The notes under the pieces are model-generated. The model worked only from the letters and a program-made list of their open reading frames with translations. It was not told the origin of the DNA and ran no database searches. Source: Mangrovicoccus sp049603835 (GTDB taxonomy: Bacteria; Pseudomonadota; Alphaproteobacteria; Rhodobacterales; Rhodobacteraceae). Taken from it: 64,000 nt of DNA. The first letter of the stretch is position 1. Each line of letters starts with the position of its first letter. Where the stretch lies: NCBI GenBank assembly GCA_049603835.1, contig JBMYSZ010000015.1, forward strand, positions 1 through 64,000. The letters are read 5' to 3'. Of this stretch, positions 42,236 through 50,806 are shown one piece after another. The position numbers and the translations under genes are program-made.

Positions 42236-42975
42236 TGGGTCATAAAGTCAATCCGATTGGCATGCGCCTGCAGGTGAACCGCACCTGGGACAGCCGCTGG
42301 TACGCCGACACCAAAGATTACGGTGATCTGCTGCTCGAAGACCTCGCGATCCGTGAGTTCATCGGTAAAGAATGCAAGCAGGCCGGTGTTGCCCGTGTGA
42401 TCATCGAACGCCCTCACAAGAAATGCCGTGTGACTGTTCACACTGCACGTCCGGGTGTGATCATCGGCAAAAAAGGTGCTGATATCGAAGTTCTGCGCAA
42501 AAAGCTGGCGTCGATGACCGATAGCGAATTGCATCTGAACATCGTTGAAGTGCGCAAGCCTGAGCTGGATGGTCAGCTGGTGGCGGAAAGCATTGCACAG
42601 CAGCTGGAGCGCCGGGTTTCCTTCCGTCGTGCCATGAAGCGCGCTGTTCAAAATGCGATGCGCATGGGGGCTTTGGGCATTCGTGTGAATGTTGCTGGTC
42701 GTCTGGGTGGTGCGGAAATCGCGCGGACCGAATGGTATCGTGAAGGTCGCGTGCCTTTGCATACTCTGCGGGCCGATATCGATTACGCGACAGCCGAAGC
42801 GATGACCCCTTATGGCATCATCGGCATCAAGGTCTGGATCTTCAAAGGCGAGATCATGGAGCATGATCCAGCAGCCCGCGATCGCAAATCGCAGGAATTG
42901 CAGGACGGCCCGACACCGCGTGGTGCAGGGGGTGGCGATCGCCGCCGCAACCGTGACCGCGATAACGACCGCTGA
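42235..42975 (+). CDS. rpsC: 30S ribosomal protein S3
   Basis: A 246-aa mRNA-entry protein. MGHKVNPIGMRLQVNRTWDSRW, the KH-domain GVIIGKKGADIE and GRLGGAEIARTEWYREGRVPLHTLRADIDY are conserved. The C-terminus is basic and Arg/Asp-rich. TAATG overlap with rplV. Confidence 0.98.
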   Translation: MGHKVNPIGMRLQVNRTWDSRWYADTKDYGDLLLEDLAIREFIGKECKQAGVARVIIERPHKKCRVTVHTARPGVIIGKKGADIEVLRKKLASMTDSELHLNIVEVRKPELDGQLVAESIAQQLERRVSFRRAMKRAVQNAMRMGALGIRVNVAGRLGGAEIARTEWYREGRVPLHTLRADIDYATAEAMTPYGIIGIKVWIFKGEIMEHDPAARDRKSQELQDGPTPRGAGGGDRRRNRDRDNDR

Positions 42976-42985
42976 GGACTAGAAA

Positions 42986-43399
42986 ATGCTACAGCCAAAG
43001 CGTACAAAATTCCGCAAAATGCATAAGGGCCGGATCCATGGCGAAGCCAAGGGCGGTAACCTTTTGAACTTTGGTCACTATGGCCTGAAAGCGACCGAGC
43101 CAGAGCGTGTGACTGCACGTCAGATCGAAGCGGCTCGTCGTGCCATGACGCGTCATATGAAACGTCAGGGCCGGGTTTGGATCCGGATCTTCCCGGATCT
43201 GCCTGTGACCTCCAAGCCGGTTGAAGTCCGGATGGGTAAAGGTAAAGGCTCGGTGGATTACTGGGCTTGCAAAGTGAAACCGGGCCGGATCATGTTCGAG
43301 ATCGACGGTGTTTCAGAGGGCATCGCCCGCGAAGCGCTGCGTCTGGCGGCCATGAAATTGCCGGTGAAAACCCGCGTCGTGGTTCGCGAAGACTGGTAA
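42986..43399 (+). CDS. rplP: 50S ribosomal protein L16
   Basis: A 137-aa late-assembly protein at the A-site tRNA elbow. The N-terminus MLQPKRTKFRKMHKGRIHG and the block MGKGKGSVDYWACKVKPG are standard. GAGGA precedes the ATG. The usual next gene, rpmC, is displaced 12.8 kb downstream. A REP-like unit and a terminator follow immediately. Confidence 0.98.
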   Translation: MLQPKRTKFRKMHKGRIHGEAKGGNLLNFGHYGLKATEPERVTARQIEAARRAMTRHMKRQGRVWIRIFPDLPVTSKPVEVRMGKGKGSVDYWACKVKPGRIMFEIDGVSEGIAREALRLAAMKLPVKTRVVVREDW

Positions 43400-43411
43400 G
43401 CCTCTGCCAAT

Positions 43412-43434
43412 GATGGGCATATTGCCCATCCTAC
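43412..43434. repeat. REP-like unit after rplP
   Basis: GATGGGCATATTGCCCATCCTAC (GAT/ATC stem variant) starts twelve bases after the rplP stop. It faces a second unit at 43495 across a terminator. Confidence 0.85.
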
Positions 43435-43441
43435 GAAATTG

Positions 43442-43476
43442 ACCCCCGTCGTTACTTTAGCGGCGGGGGTTTTTTA
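43442..43476 (+). terminator. Intrinsic terminator after rplP
   Basis: ACCCCCG (43442-43448) and CGGGGGT (43464-43470), followed by a six-base T run. It lies between two facing REP-like units. Confidence 0.8.
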
Positions 43477-43494
43477 ATGTCGCGGATAGTGGGA

Positions 43495-43517
43495 GTAGGA
43501 TGGGCATTTTGCCCATC
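43495..43517. repeat. REP-like unit, inverted partner of the 43412 unit
   Basis: GTAGGATGGGCATTTTGCCCATC. Together with 43412-43434 it forms a head-to-head pair separated by 60 bases that include a terminator. Confidence 0.85.
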
Positions 43518-43562
43518 ATTGCCGTGAGATCGCGCGGCGGTTGATGCTCACCACGAAAAGCT

Positions 43563-44030
43563 TTAGCCGAGGCAGAGTGTGGTTTTCTGCGCCTGGCAGG
43601 CGGCGATCCGGTGCGGATAAGCGGCGCGATAGTCGTCTAGCTCAAACAGTGCCAATAGCGCTTCGGGATTTGGATAGGTGCCAATCGCCACCAAATCCCA
43701 ATCTTCTTCGCCGCCGATAAAGCTAGCTCCAAATGGCGCCACGAGCAAAAACCGGCCGCCAATTTTTTCGAGGCTCGGCATGCTCACCGCTGCATAGCGC
43801 TGGAACGCGTCTTGCCCCGAAACCGCCGCTGCATCCGCAGGATCACTCCCTGCAGGATAGGCTGCGATCCCTCGCATTTTAAAGAAATTCACTAGGGTCA
43901 CCGGCTGATCTTCGGGCAAGTCTATCAGCTCTGCCCAGGCGGCTTTATTGGGTAAGCCAACGCCCTCATCCCCCCATTTGCCTAGGATAGCCTCAATACG
44001 TGCGGCGCGGTTTTGCGATGTCGAATTCAT
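43563..44030 (-). CDS. DUF1330-like protein
   Basis: A 155-aa soluble protein resembling the DUF1330/dimeric alpha-beta barrel group: VTLVNFFKMR, YAAVSMPSLEKIGGRFLLVAPF, and a C-terminal DLVAIGTYPNPEALLALFELDDYRAA. The biochemical role of the family is unclear. I chose the start at 44030, which has GGAGACG upstream on the minus strand; a start at 44102 would run into the divergent promoter. It is divergently transcribed from the HxlR regulator, with 125 bases between, and is the likely target of that regulator. Confidence 0.65.
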   Translation of the reverse strand: MNSTSQNRAARIEAILGKWGDEGVGLPNKAAWAELIDLPEDQPVTLVNFFKMRGIAAYPAGSDPADAAAVSGQDAFQRYAAVSMPSLEKIGGRFLLVAPFGASFIGGEEDWDLVAIGTYPNPEALLALFELDDYRAAYPHRIAACQAQKTTLCLG

Positions 44031-44124
44031 GCGTCTCGTCTCCAAAAACTTCCGCCCCTCATGAGCGGTTGCGCAACACCTATTGGCAAAGTACATATTC
44101 ACAAGTAGGCAATTATTTTTGGGG

Positions 44125-44144
44125 TAGTACGCTTTTTGGTACTA
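44125..44144. promoter_or_regulatory. Inverted repeat TAGTAC-N8-GTACTA, candidate HxlR operator
   Basis: Six-base perfect arms at 44125-44130 and 44139-44144 lie 12 bases before the HxlR-family gene, between it and the divergent DUF1330 gene. GTAC-containing inverted repeats are known operators of HxlR/YodB-type regulators. Autoregulation is inferred. Confidence 0.55.
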
Positions 44145-44155
44145 TTGGAGGCCGC

Positions 44156-44527
44156 ATGACCCAGCAAACCCAACAAAACCAGCCCGCCATTCCGGCAACT
44201 GCGGCCGGTATGTGTCAGCTGCCATGTCCCATGCCCGATATCGTTTCCCTGGTGGGCGGCAAATGGAAACTGATCATCCTGCAAATTTTGGTCTTTGACG
44301 GCACGCAGCGTTTCGGTGAACTCAAGCGCCGCCTTGAGGGTGTCAGCCAAACCATGCTGACCAATCAGCTCCGTGGGTTAGAGGCAGATGGGCTGGTCTT
44401 CCGCAAGGTCTATGCCGAAGTGCCGCCGCGGGTCGAATATAGCGCCACGCCCTTGGCCCAGGATATGCAGCCGGTTTTCTTCGCCTTGCGCGATTGGTGG
44501 AAACGAAACCATCCTGAGCCGAAATAA
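44156..44527 (+). CDS. HxlR-family winged-helix transcriptional regulator
   Basis: A 123-aa DNA-binding protein with the HxlR pattern: VGGKWKLIILQILVFDGTQRFGELKRRLEGVSQTMLTNQLRGLEADGLV (33-81), then the wing with PRVEYSATPLA. Two cysteines (Cys20, Cys24) before the helix-turn-helix could be thiol-sensing residues, as in redox- or electrophile-responsive members. GGAGG at 44147-44151 fixes the ATG at 44156. It is divergent from the DUF1330 gene and 108 bases upstream of an arsenic-type GAPDH, so it may control one or both. Confidence 0.87.
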   Translation: MTQQTQQNQPAIPATAAGMCQLPCPMPDIVSLVGGKWKLIILQILVFDGTQRFGELKRRLEGVSQTMLTNQLRGLEADGLVFRKVYAEVPPRVEYSATPLAQDMQPVFFALRDWWKRNHPEPK

Positions 44528-44635
44528 ATAAAGTAAGTTTCGAATTTAGCCATTAATGCCGCATTTCTCTTCACATTGTTGGCGTGGTAATTGTTTTGAC
44601 ACCCCTCCGCGCTGCAGAAGAGAGCTCTGATTTCC

Positions 44636-45634
44636 ATGACAGTTTATGCGATTAATGGCCTTGGCCGCATGGGGAAGCTGATGCTGCGCCCCTTCCTAGA
44701 GCGCGGCGGTGAGCTGGCTTTTCTCAATGATCTGAACGCCACACCGGAGATGATCGCGCATCTGCTAGAATTCGACACGATCCATGGTCGCTGGCCTGCG
44801 GAATTCGGTTTTGATGAAAACTCGATCCAGATTGATGGCCTGAAACTGCCGCTGCTCAATGAGGCGCGGATAGAAGATCTGCCACTTGACGGCGTCGATG
44901 TGGTGATCGATTGCACCGGCGTTTTCAAATCCGAAGCCAAGCTTGCCGCTTATTTCGCCGCCGGGGTGAAGAAGGTTGTGGTCTCCGCTCCGGTCAAAGA
45001 CGGCCCCACGGCGAATATCGTCTATGGCGTCAATCAGCACATTTATGATCCGGCCGAACATCAGATCATCACTGCCGCAAGCTGCACAACCAATTGCATC
45101 GCGCCAGTGGTGAAGGTTCTGCATGAAGAGATCGGTATCAAACACGGCTCGATCACGACCATCCATGACGTGACCAATACGCAAACAATCGTGGATAAGC
45201 CCGCCAAAGATCTGCGCCGGGCGCGCTCTGCGATGAATTCCTTGATCCCTACCACCACCGGTTCGGCCACGGCGATCACCTTGATCTATCCCGAGCTGAC
45301 GGGGCGTCTGAATGGCCATGCGGTCCGGGTGCCTTTGCTCAATGCCTCGCTCACCGATTGCGTTTTCGAGATGGAGCGCGAAGTAACCGTCGAAGAGCTG
45401 AATGCCCGGTTCAAAGCGGCTGCAGAGGGGCCTTTGAAAGGGATCTTAGGATATGAAGAGCGACCGCTTGTTTCGGCGGATTACGTAAATGATCCGCGTT
45501 CGGGGATCGTCGATGGATTGTCCACAATGGTGGTCAATGGCACCCAAGCCAAGATCTATGTCTGGTATGATAACGAATGGGGCTATGTGTATCGCCTGGT
45601 CGATGTGGCGATGATGGTGGGGGAGGCGCTTTAA
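44636..45634 (+). CDS. ArsJ-associated glyceraldehyde-3-phosphate dehydrogenase
   Basis: A 332-aa NAD-dependent dehydrogenase. INGLGRMGKLMLR (6-18) is the nucleotide-binding loop, ASCTTN (148-153) contains catalytic Cys150, and IHDVTNTQTIVDKP (176-189) contains His177. The latter motif differs from glycolytic GAPDH and resembles the arsenic-operon form. With arsenate it forms 1-arseno-3-phosphoglycerate, which ArsJ exports. The convergent arsJ gene just downstream supports this role. Start at 44636 follows an AGAG-rich leader without a strong SD. Confidence 0.88.
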   Translation: MTVYAINGLGRMGKLMLRPFLERGGELAFLNDLNATPEMIAHLLEFDTIHGRWPAEFGFDENSIQIDGLKLPLLNEARIEDLPLDGVDVVIDCTGVFKSEAKLAAYFAAGVKKVVVSAPVKDGPTANIVYGVNQHIYDPAEHQIITAASCTTNCIAPVVKVLHEEIGIKHGSITTIHDVTNTQTIVDKPAKDLRRARSAMNSLIPTTTGSATAITLIYPELTGRLNGHAVRVPLLNASLTDCVFEMEREVTVEELNARFKAAAEGPLKGILGYEERPLVSADYVNDPRSGIVDGLSTMVVNGTQAKIYVWYDNEWGYVYRLVDVAMMVGEAL

Positions 45635-45685
45635 GCGCCGCCGCTCGGGTTTGGGCCAGGGGCCTCTAAGGGGCTAAGGGGGGTC

Positions 45686-47623
45686 TCAGGCCATTTGCGC
45701 CATGGATTGTGGGGCCGGGGCGCGCCGCCGCTCTGGCATGCGCCGTCTCTGCCGGGGCCGCGCTGTCCCCGCCGGGCTTGACCCGGCGGCTCTTTGCCCA
45801 GGGGTTTCGCTATAGCCTTCCGACAGGATCTGGGCAAAGACCCAATTCATTAGCGCCATGCCAGAAGCCGAAGCCAACACCAAAGGCAGGCCGCCAATAT
45901 AATAGCTCAGCCCCGAAAGCAGCGTGCCAATCAAACGCCCCGCCGCATTGGACATATAGTAAAAGCCTACATCCATGGCGGCGCGATCATCCTTGGTAAA
46001 GGCGAGGATGAGATAGGAATGCACCGAGGAATTCACCGCAAAGATCGCCCCAAAGATCAGCAGCCCCACCACCAGCACCGCAGTGAGCCAGCCCACCGGC
46101 CCGCCAGCGAGTAGCGCGGCAATGGTCAGCGCCACTGGCACAGTTACCAAAATCCCTGCCCAGCGGCGTGCCAATTGGACAACGTCCTTTAGCTCTTTAT
46201 CCTTAGCTTTCAGGAATTTCGGCGCATAGGCCTGCACCGCCCCATAGCCCACCAGCCATAGTGCCATAAAGGCGCCGATCATGAAAAAGGCCATGCGCAT
46301 TCCTGGCACGGTGCCATCGCTTAGCACCTGATAGAAATAGGCGGGGATCCCGACCACAAACCAGGCATCGCGCGCGCCAAAGAGGAAAACTCGGGCGGCG
46401 GAGAGAATATTGATATTGCGATCCTTGGAAAAGACCTCTTGGAATTTCGCCGATTTTCGCCCAGTGGGCAGACCGCGCGGCATAAAGCTAAAGACCAGGC
46501 TCAACACCACGGCGAGGGCCACGGCCATGGAAAGCGTCGCCCCGGTAAAACCCAAAAGCGCCAGCAGAGCAGCGCCAAGCAAAAAGCCCAGCCCCTTCAC
46601 CGCATTCTTTGAGCCGGTCAGCGCGGCGACCCATTTGAACAGCGCGCCTTTCTCTTCCTTTGGTGCCAGCAATTTCACCGCGCTTTTAGAGCTCATCTTG
46701 GTGAGGTCTTTCGCAACCCCGGCGCAGCCCTGCACCACCATCACAAAAGCGACGGAGGCCCAAAGCGCCCAAGCCGGGTTGAGCTGGGCCAGGGCAAGCA
46801 GAGCGCCGATTTGCAGCACAAGCCCCGCATAAAGCGTGACCGTCAGGCCAAACCGCGCGGCGAGCCATCCCGCGGTCAGATTGGTCACCATGCCCATGAA
46901 TTCATAGAGTAAGAACATGAAAGCCAGCTGCACCGGGCTGAAGCCCAAAGTCTCAAAATGTAGCAGCACCAGCATGCGCAAAGCGCCATCGGTGAGCATA
47001 AAAGCCCAATAGGCCGCCGTCACGGCAATATAAGCGGCAACAGGATTATGGTCGCCGCGTCCATGCAGACGATCTTTCAGCGATGATTTTTGCGGCTGCG
47101 TGCTGGTCGCGCCTTCGCCCTTATTCGATAGGAAAGACAGCTTATCCGCGAAGGGGTTGGCCGGGCCGAAGCCGAATTTTGCGGCGCTAGAAAGAGCGGC
47201 AAGGCCGAGACATAGCCCAATAAAGGCCAGGCCTGCTTGCTGCACCGAGGTGGAAAAAATGGCGACGGTTGAGATGCCAAAAGCCACAACCGTCGTCCAA
47301 AGCGCGGAGCTTGTCCAAAAGCTGCTGCTTGTCTTTGCTTCGGCTCCCGCATCAGGCTTTGGCGTCCAGACTAGGGGAGGGAAGGCATAGCTCCGGCCAT
47401 TCTTTGTCGCGTCCAGGCTACGCCAGCTGGGGCGCAATTTCGTGCGCGGCTTGGGGCGATCGACCGAGATTGTCCGCCCTTTGAGCTCGTGCAGCGACAC
47501 AGAGGACTGACGCGAAGCTGTCGATGCGGCGGGCCTTGTCTGGGTAGGTTCGGGCACCTGCTTGCGATAGCGCTTTGGCGGGACACGGCGAGACATTTTT
47601 GAGGCGGCGCGAGATGCAGACAT
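45686..47623 (-). CDS. arsJ: Organoarsenical efflux MFS transporter ArsJ with N-terminal extension
   Basis: A 645-aa protein. Residues from about 193 onward match the MFS permease ArsJ (HNPVAAYIAVTAAYWAFMLTDGALRM, PAWALWASVAFVMVVQGCAGVAKDLTKMSSKSAVKLL, MDVGFYYMSNAAGRLIGTL). It exports 1-arseno-3-phosphoglycerate made by the neighbouring GAPDH. Residues 1-192 are unusual: a basic Arg/Pro/Ser-rich segment followed by two extra hydrophobic helices (about 107-148). The C-terminus ends in an Arg/Pro tail. No clear SD marks the start; ATG 47623, ATG 47596 and TTG 47659 are all possible. It is convergent with its GAPDH partner, unlike the usual co-directional arrangement. Confidence 0.85.
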   Translation of the reverse strand: MSASRAASKMSRRVPPKRYRKQVPEPTQTRPAASTASRQSSVSLHELKGRTISVDRPKPRTKLRPSWRSLDATKNGRSYAFPPLVWTPKPDAGAEAKTSSSFWTSSALWTTVVAFGISTVAIFSTSVQQAGLAFIGLCLGLAALSSAAKFGFGPANPFADKLSFLSNKGEGATSTQPQKSSLKDRLHGRGDHNPVAAYIAVTAAYWAFMLTDGALRMLVLLHFETLGFSPVQLAFMFLLYEFMGMVTNLTAGWLAARFGLTVTLYAGLVLQIGALLALAQLNPAWALWASVAFVMVVQGCAGVAKDLTKMSSKSAVKLLAPKEEKGALFKWVAALTGSKNAVKGLGFLLGAALLALLGFTGATLSMAVALAVVLSLVFSFMPRGLPTGRKSAKFQEVFSKDRNINILSAARVFLFGARDAWFVVGIPAYFYQVLSDGTVPGMRMAFFMIGAFMALWLVGYGAVQAYAPKFLKAKDKELKDVVQLARRWAGILVTVPVALTIAALLAGGPVGWLTAVLVVGLLIFGAIFAVNSSVHSYLILAFTKDDRAAMDVGFYYMSNAAGRLIGTLLSGLSYYIGGLPLVLASASGMALMNWVFAQILSEGYSETPGQRAAGSSPAGTARPRQRRRMPERRRAPAPQSMAQMA

Positions 47624-47784
47624 AGGGGAACTTCGAAAATCGTGATCAATTCGCCCCAATTTAGCCCGATAACTTTCGAAATGACTACTATTATATCCCG
47701 AATATTTTGCAGATCTTGGCAGATTGCGGCGGGAATGTTACCTAGCGCCAATGCGAATGCGGAGCTTTGAGGTAGCAAGCGGTA

Positions 47785-49104
47785 GTGTCTTCAGCGTCTT
47801 CAGTGGCTGCGGTTTGGCCAGCGAAAGAAATTTGGCTTTTGGCCCTGCGCGGCGGCGCTTCGGTGCTCAATGGCATTTTGGCGGCCCTCGCTTTGCGGGC
47901 CTTCCCCGATCTTGATGCTATCGCCCGGCTTTCGCCTATTTTTATTCTTTTTGTAGCCATCGCACTGCTCACCGATAGCAATCTGCGAGAGATGCTGCAT
48001 GGGCATGTGGTGCTGGATTGGGTTAATCGCCGCTATGACGCTCTCCGGGCGGAAATTTCCCAGGCGCCCAAAGGGATTGCCGCGCTTCGGGCGGTCAATT
48101 CTGGGGATCCCGTGGCGCTGACGGGCCATGTGGCGCTGGCGCTCAATAGTGTCTTTGCGATTTTAGCAGTGCTGGCGGGGCTCGCGATTTTATCGCGGGC
48201 GGCCTTTATTTTGCATCTGCTGGCCGTGGCGGTGATTGCGGCGATTTTATTTGTGGCATGGCTGGAAAAGGGCTTTGCCGCGCGGCTATCGGCTTGGCCG
48301 CATCTGCTGCCGAGCTTGGCTCTGGTCACGACGATCTTGCAGGTTTTCTTGCTGCCCGCGCTTTTGCCTGGCACCTCGACCGAGATTTTGGCCGGTTGTG
48401 CGATCCTTTCCCTGGCCATGGCTTTGCCGATCACGCGGATTGCCGATTTGCCCGAAAGCTTTGCGCTTCTGCGCGATTTGCACCAACTGCCCCAGGGGGG
48501 GGACGATACGGAAACTCAGCCACCGCCACCGCCGCTTGGTTTTTCGGTCGATGGGCAAAGCTTTGGCGCGGGGGATTGCCTGGTGATCCATTGCCGAACT
48601 GCGGTGCAGCAGCGTCAGATTATGCGTGGTTTTTCCGGGTCAGAGCCTTTGCCCAGCCATGTCGCCCAAGATCTTGGAGCCCAGGATAGCGCCATGGACG
48701 TGGCGCGGATTGCCCAGCAAACAGCCCCGGTTTTCGCCGATCCTATGCCATTCGTGCCGCCCATCACCGCAAGCGCTGCGCCGATTGCCTTGGGTCCGCT
48801 TGCCCATGCTTTGGAGTTGCCCGAAGATATCCTGACTTGGCCCGGCGGCTTTTTGCATCTGGAGGATGCTGTGCCAGGACCGGGGCTATTGGGCGCTATT
48901 TGCGATCCGCGTCCAGTGATCTTAGCGGAAATGCCAAAACGCTTTTTCGGGCCCACAGAGGCGGTGAAACGTCGGGCTTTGCTGGCAGCGGCGGCGAAAT
49001 CCGGCAAGGTGCTGATCTGTGTCACCCATGGCGCCGCGCCGCCCGAGCCTAAGGGGGCGAAATTTTTGCTCATCGATCTCACCCAAAAGGCCGCCCAGCC
49101 ATGA
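47785..49104 (+). CDS. ABC-exporter-like membrane protein with degenerate ATPase domain
   Basis: A 439-aa protein with about six hydrophobic segments (18-225), then a Pro-rich linker and a C-terminal region (250-435) laid out like an ABC nucleotide-binding domain. GQSFGAGDCLVIH occupies the place before the P-loop, but the P-loop is replaced by CRTAVQQRQIM with no GKS/T. The Walker B position reads PVILAEMP, and an H-loop-like ICVTHG remains near 411-416. It is probably a pseudo-ATPase that cannot bind ATP normally. Start is GTG at 47785. It overlaps the next gene by ATGA and begins a co-directional cluster running to 54536. Confidence 0.6.
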   Translation: MSSASSVAAVWPAKEIWLLALRGGASVLNGILAALALRAFPDLDAIARLSPIFILFVAIALLTDSNLREMLHGHVVLDWVNRRYDALRAEISQAPKGIAALRAVNSGDPVALTGHVALALNSVFAILAVLAGLAILSRAAFILHLLAVAVIAAILFVAWLEKGFAARLSAWPHLLPSLALVTTILQVFLLPALLPGTSTEILAGCAILSLAMALPITRIADLPESFALLRDLHQLPQGGDDTETQPPPPPLGFSVDGQSFGAGDCLVIHCRTAVQQRQIMRGFSGSEPLPSHVAQDLGAQDSAMDVARIAQQTAPVFADPMPFVPPITASAAPIALGPLAHALELPEDILTWPGGFLHLEDAVPGPGLLGAICDPRPVILAEMPKRFFGPTEAVKRRALLAAAAKSGKVLICVTHGAAPPEPKGAKFLLIDLTQKAAQP

Positions 49105-49949
49105 GCCCGCTTTTCCTGCTTTGGCGCATGATCACCGCCCAGCCGCGTATCGGGATCGTTTTGATCTTTCTGTCCATCGCGGCGGCTCAGGTGCATGCCA
49201 CGCTGCTTTTGCTGATCGTGACGAAAATCGCTGGGCTGCTCGACTTGGCTGACCGCTCTGTCACGCTTTGGATGCCGCTGCTCACGGGGCTCGCCAGCGT
49301 CGCGCTAGAAATCTTTGCGGGCTATTTCTCGCGGGTGTTTGCGACGGATCTGGAAGAAAAGCTCGACTTGCCCAAACCGATCCTAGAAGAGCATTGCCGC
49401 TTGTTGCGCATCGCCTGCGCTTTGGCCTCGATCCTAGTGATGCTGTTTGTGTTCAATTGGGGACTGTTTTTGGCGGGAACTGTTTTACTGGCCTCGCTTT
49501 TGCGGGCGCTTTGGCGCGCAACGAATGAAAGCAAACCTGCCATGGAAGAGCAAAGGCGCGCGCAAGCGGTGATCGATGAGAGCCTAGCGCAAATCGCCCA
49601 AAGCCCCGATACGGTGCGGGCCTATCCCGAAGCTGTGCGCGACATGCTGGGGCAAAGCATACGGGCCGATTTCATCGCCGAGGGCCAGCGCGTACATGCG
49701 GCCAGCAAAGCCGGGGGGCGGCTGGGCTTCTGGTCGTTATTTCGCTGGTATATCGTGGTCTTTGCGGCGCTTTTCCTGTTGCCGCAATATGGGCTGAGCC
49801 CTCCAACTGTGCTGATCCTTTTGGCCTATCAATTGGTGTTGCTGGATCAATTCTCTAGCCTTTATCTCGCCCAAGCGCGGCGGATTGAGGCAGGGTCGCC
49901 AATGGAGCAAGAGATTTGGCAAGAAGTTGAGACATTCTTTGTTCGCTGA
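49101..49949 (+). CDS. ABC-transporter-like transmembrane protein lacking an ATPase domain
   Basis: A 282-aa membrane protein with about five hydrophobic segments in the layout of an ABC exporter transmembrane domain. Two N-terminal helices precede a conserved cytoplasmic-loop-like region (GYFSRVFATDLEEKLDLP), two middle helices, an extended cytoplasmic part (ATNESKPAMEEQRRAQAVIDESLAQIAQ) and two final helices. No nucleotide-binding domain is encoded. The ATGA overlap with the previous gene suggests that the two proteins form a complex. No family assigned with certainty. Confidence 0.55.
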   Translation: MSPLFLLWRMITAQPRIGIVLIFLSIAAAQVHATLLLLIVTKIAGLLDLADRSVTLWMPLLTGLASVALEIFAGYFSRVFATDLEEKLDLPKPILEEHCRLLRIACALASILVMLFVFNWGLFLAGTVLLASLLRALWRATNESKPAMEEQRRAQAVIDESLAQIAQSPDTVRAYPEAVRDMLGQSIRADFIAEGQRVHAASKAGGRLGFWSLFRWYIVVFAALFLLPQYGLSPPTVLILLAYQLVLLDQFSSLYLAQARRIEAGSPMEQEIWQEVETFFVR

Positions 49950-50074
49950 TTGATTTTTAGCTAGCCTTAGGTCAATGATTTGTTGAAAAGCGCTTTGTTG
50001 ATCCTCTGGCATCATACAAAGTGCAGGGGCCATGAGGGCCCGATCTGATTTGGGCCAGACTTAAGGTGATTTCT

Positions 50075-50779
50075 ATGGCACGAACCACAAAGACGACCGG
50101 CACAAATGCTGACGAGACCGCAACCGACAAGGTTGAAGCGGTAAGCTCCGAAACCGAGGCCGAAGCTACAACCAGCGACGCGGCAAGCGCGGATGACAGC
50201 AAGGATGTTGTGGCTATGGACACCGCCGAGAGCGCGGAAGAGGCCAGCAGCGACGACATGGTTGAGCTGCCCTCGCAGGTTGAGATCGATAATCTGATCA
50301 AAGGCTATGTCATTGCCTCTATGGCCTCTGCGGCGATTCCGGTTCCGCCTGCCGATACGGCGGCGATCATCGCGACCCAGGTGAAAATGATCCATGGCCT
50401 GGCCAAGCTTTATGATGTGCCATTCACCCGTGGCATCGCGCAAAATCTGGTTGTTTCGCTGATCGGCGGTGTTGCGCCTTTGGCGGTGACTATGGGCGTT
50501 GCGAGCCTGGCGAAAACCGTACCGGTGATCGGCACTTTTGGTGGCATGTCGGGCATGGTGATTTTGGCGGGCGCCTCTACTTATGCAACCGGCCAAGTTC
50601 TGGTGCATCACTTTGAGAATGGCGGCACTTTGGTGAATCTGGACACGGCGAAAATCCGCGAGGAATATCGCAATCAGCTGCGCAAAGGCAAAGAGCTGAC
50701 CCGCCGTCTACGCGGCAAATCTGCCGAAGCGACCGCAGCAGAGAGCGTTAGTGCTGAGGGCGAGGCCCAGCCCGCCTAA
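50075..50779 (+). CDS. DUF697-like membrane-associated protein
   Basis: A 234-aa protein. A low-complexity acidic N-terminus (Ala/Glu/Asp/Thr, 1-70) leads to a DUF697-like domain (LIKGYVIASMASAAIPVPPADTAAIIATQVKMIHGLAKLY) with two later hydrophobic segments (VVSLIGGVAPLAVTMGVAS, MSGMVILAGASTYATGQVL). The tail is basic. AAGG at 50063-50066 supports the ATG at 50075. DUF697 domains occur in membrane-linked GTPase-related proteins of unknown role. It lies 125 bases after the ABC-like pair and 27 bases before the SPFH gene. Confidence 0.65.
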   Translation: MARTTKTTGTNADETATDKVEAVSSETEAEATTSDAASADDSKDVVAMDTAESAEEASSDDMVELPSQVEIDNLIKGYVIASMASAAIPVPPADTAAIIATQVKMIHGLAKLYDVPFTRGIAQNLVVSLIGGVAPLAVTMGVASLAKTVPVIGTFGGMSGMVILAGASTYATGQVLVHHFENGGTLVNLDTAKIREEYRNQLRKGKELTRRLRGKSAEATAAESVSAEGEAQPA

Positions 50780-50806
50780 TCCCGCCCTTTTGCGGAAGTT
50801 ATCGTT

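Noticed and set aside
44596..44601. TTGACA 35 bases before the arsenic-type GAPDH gene.
   Set aside because: No -10-like hexamer lies at suitable spacing, so I did not call a promoter.
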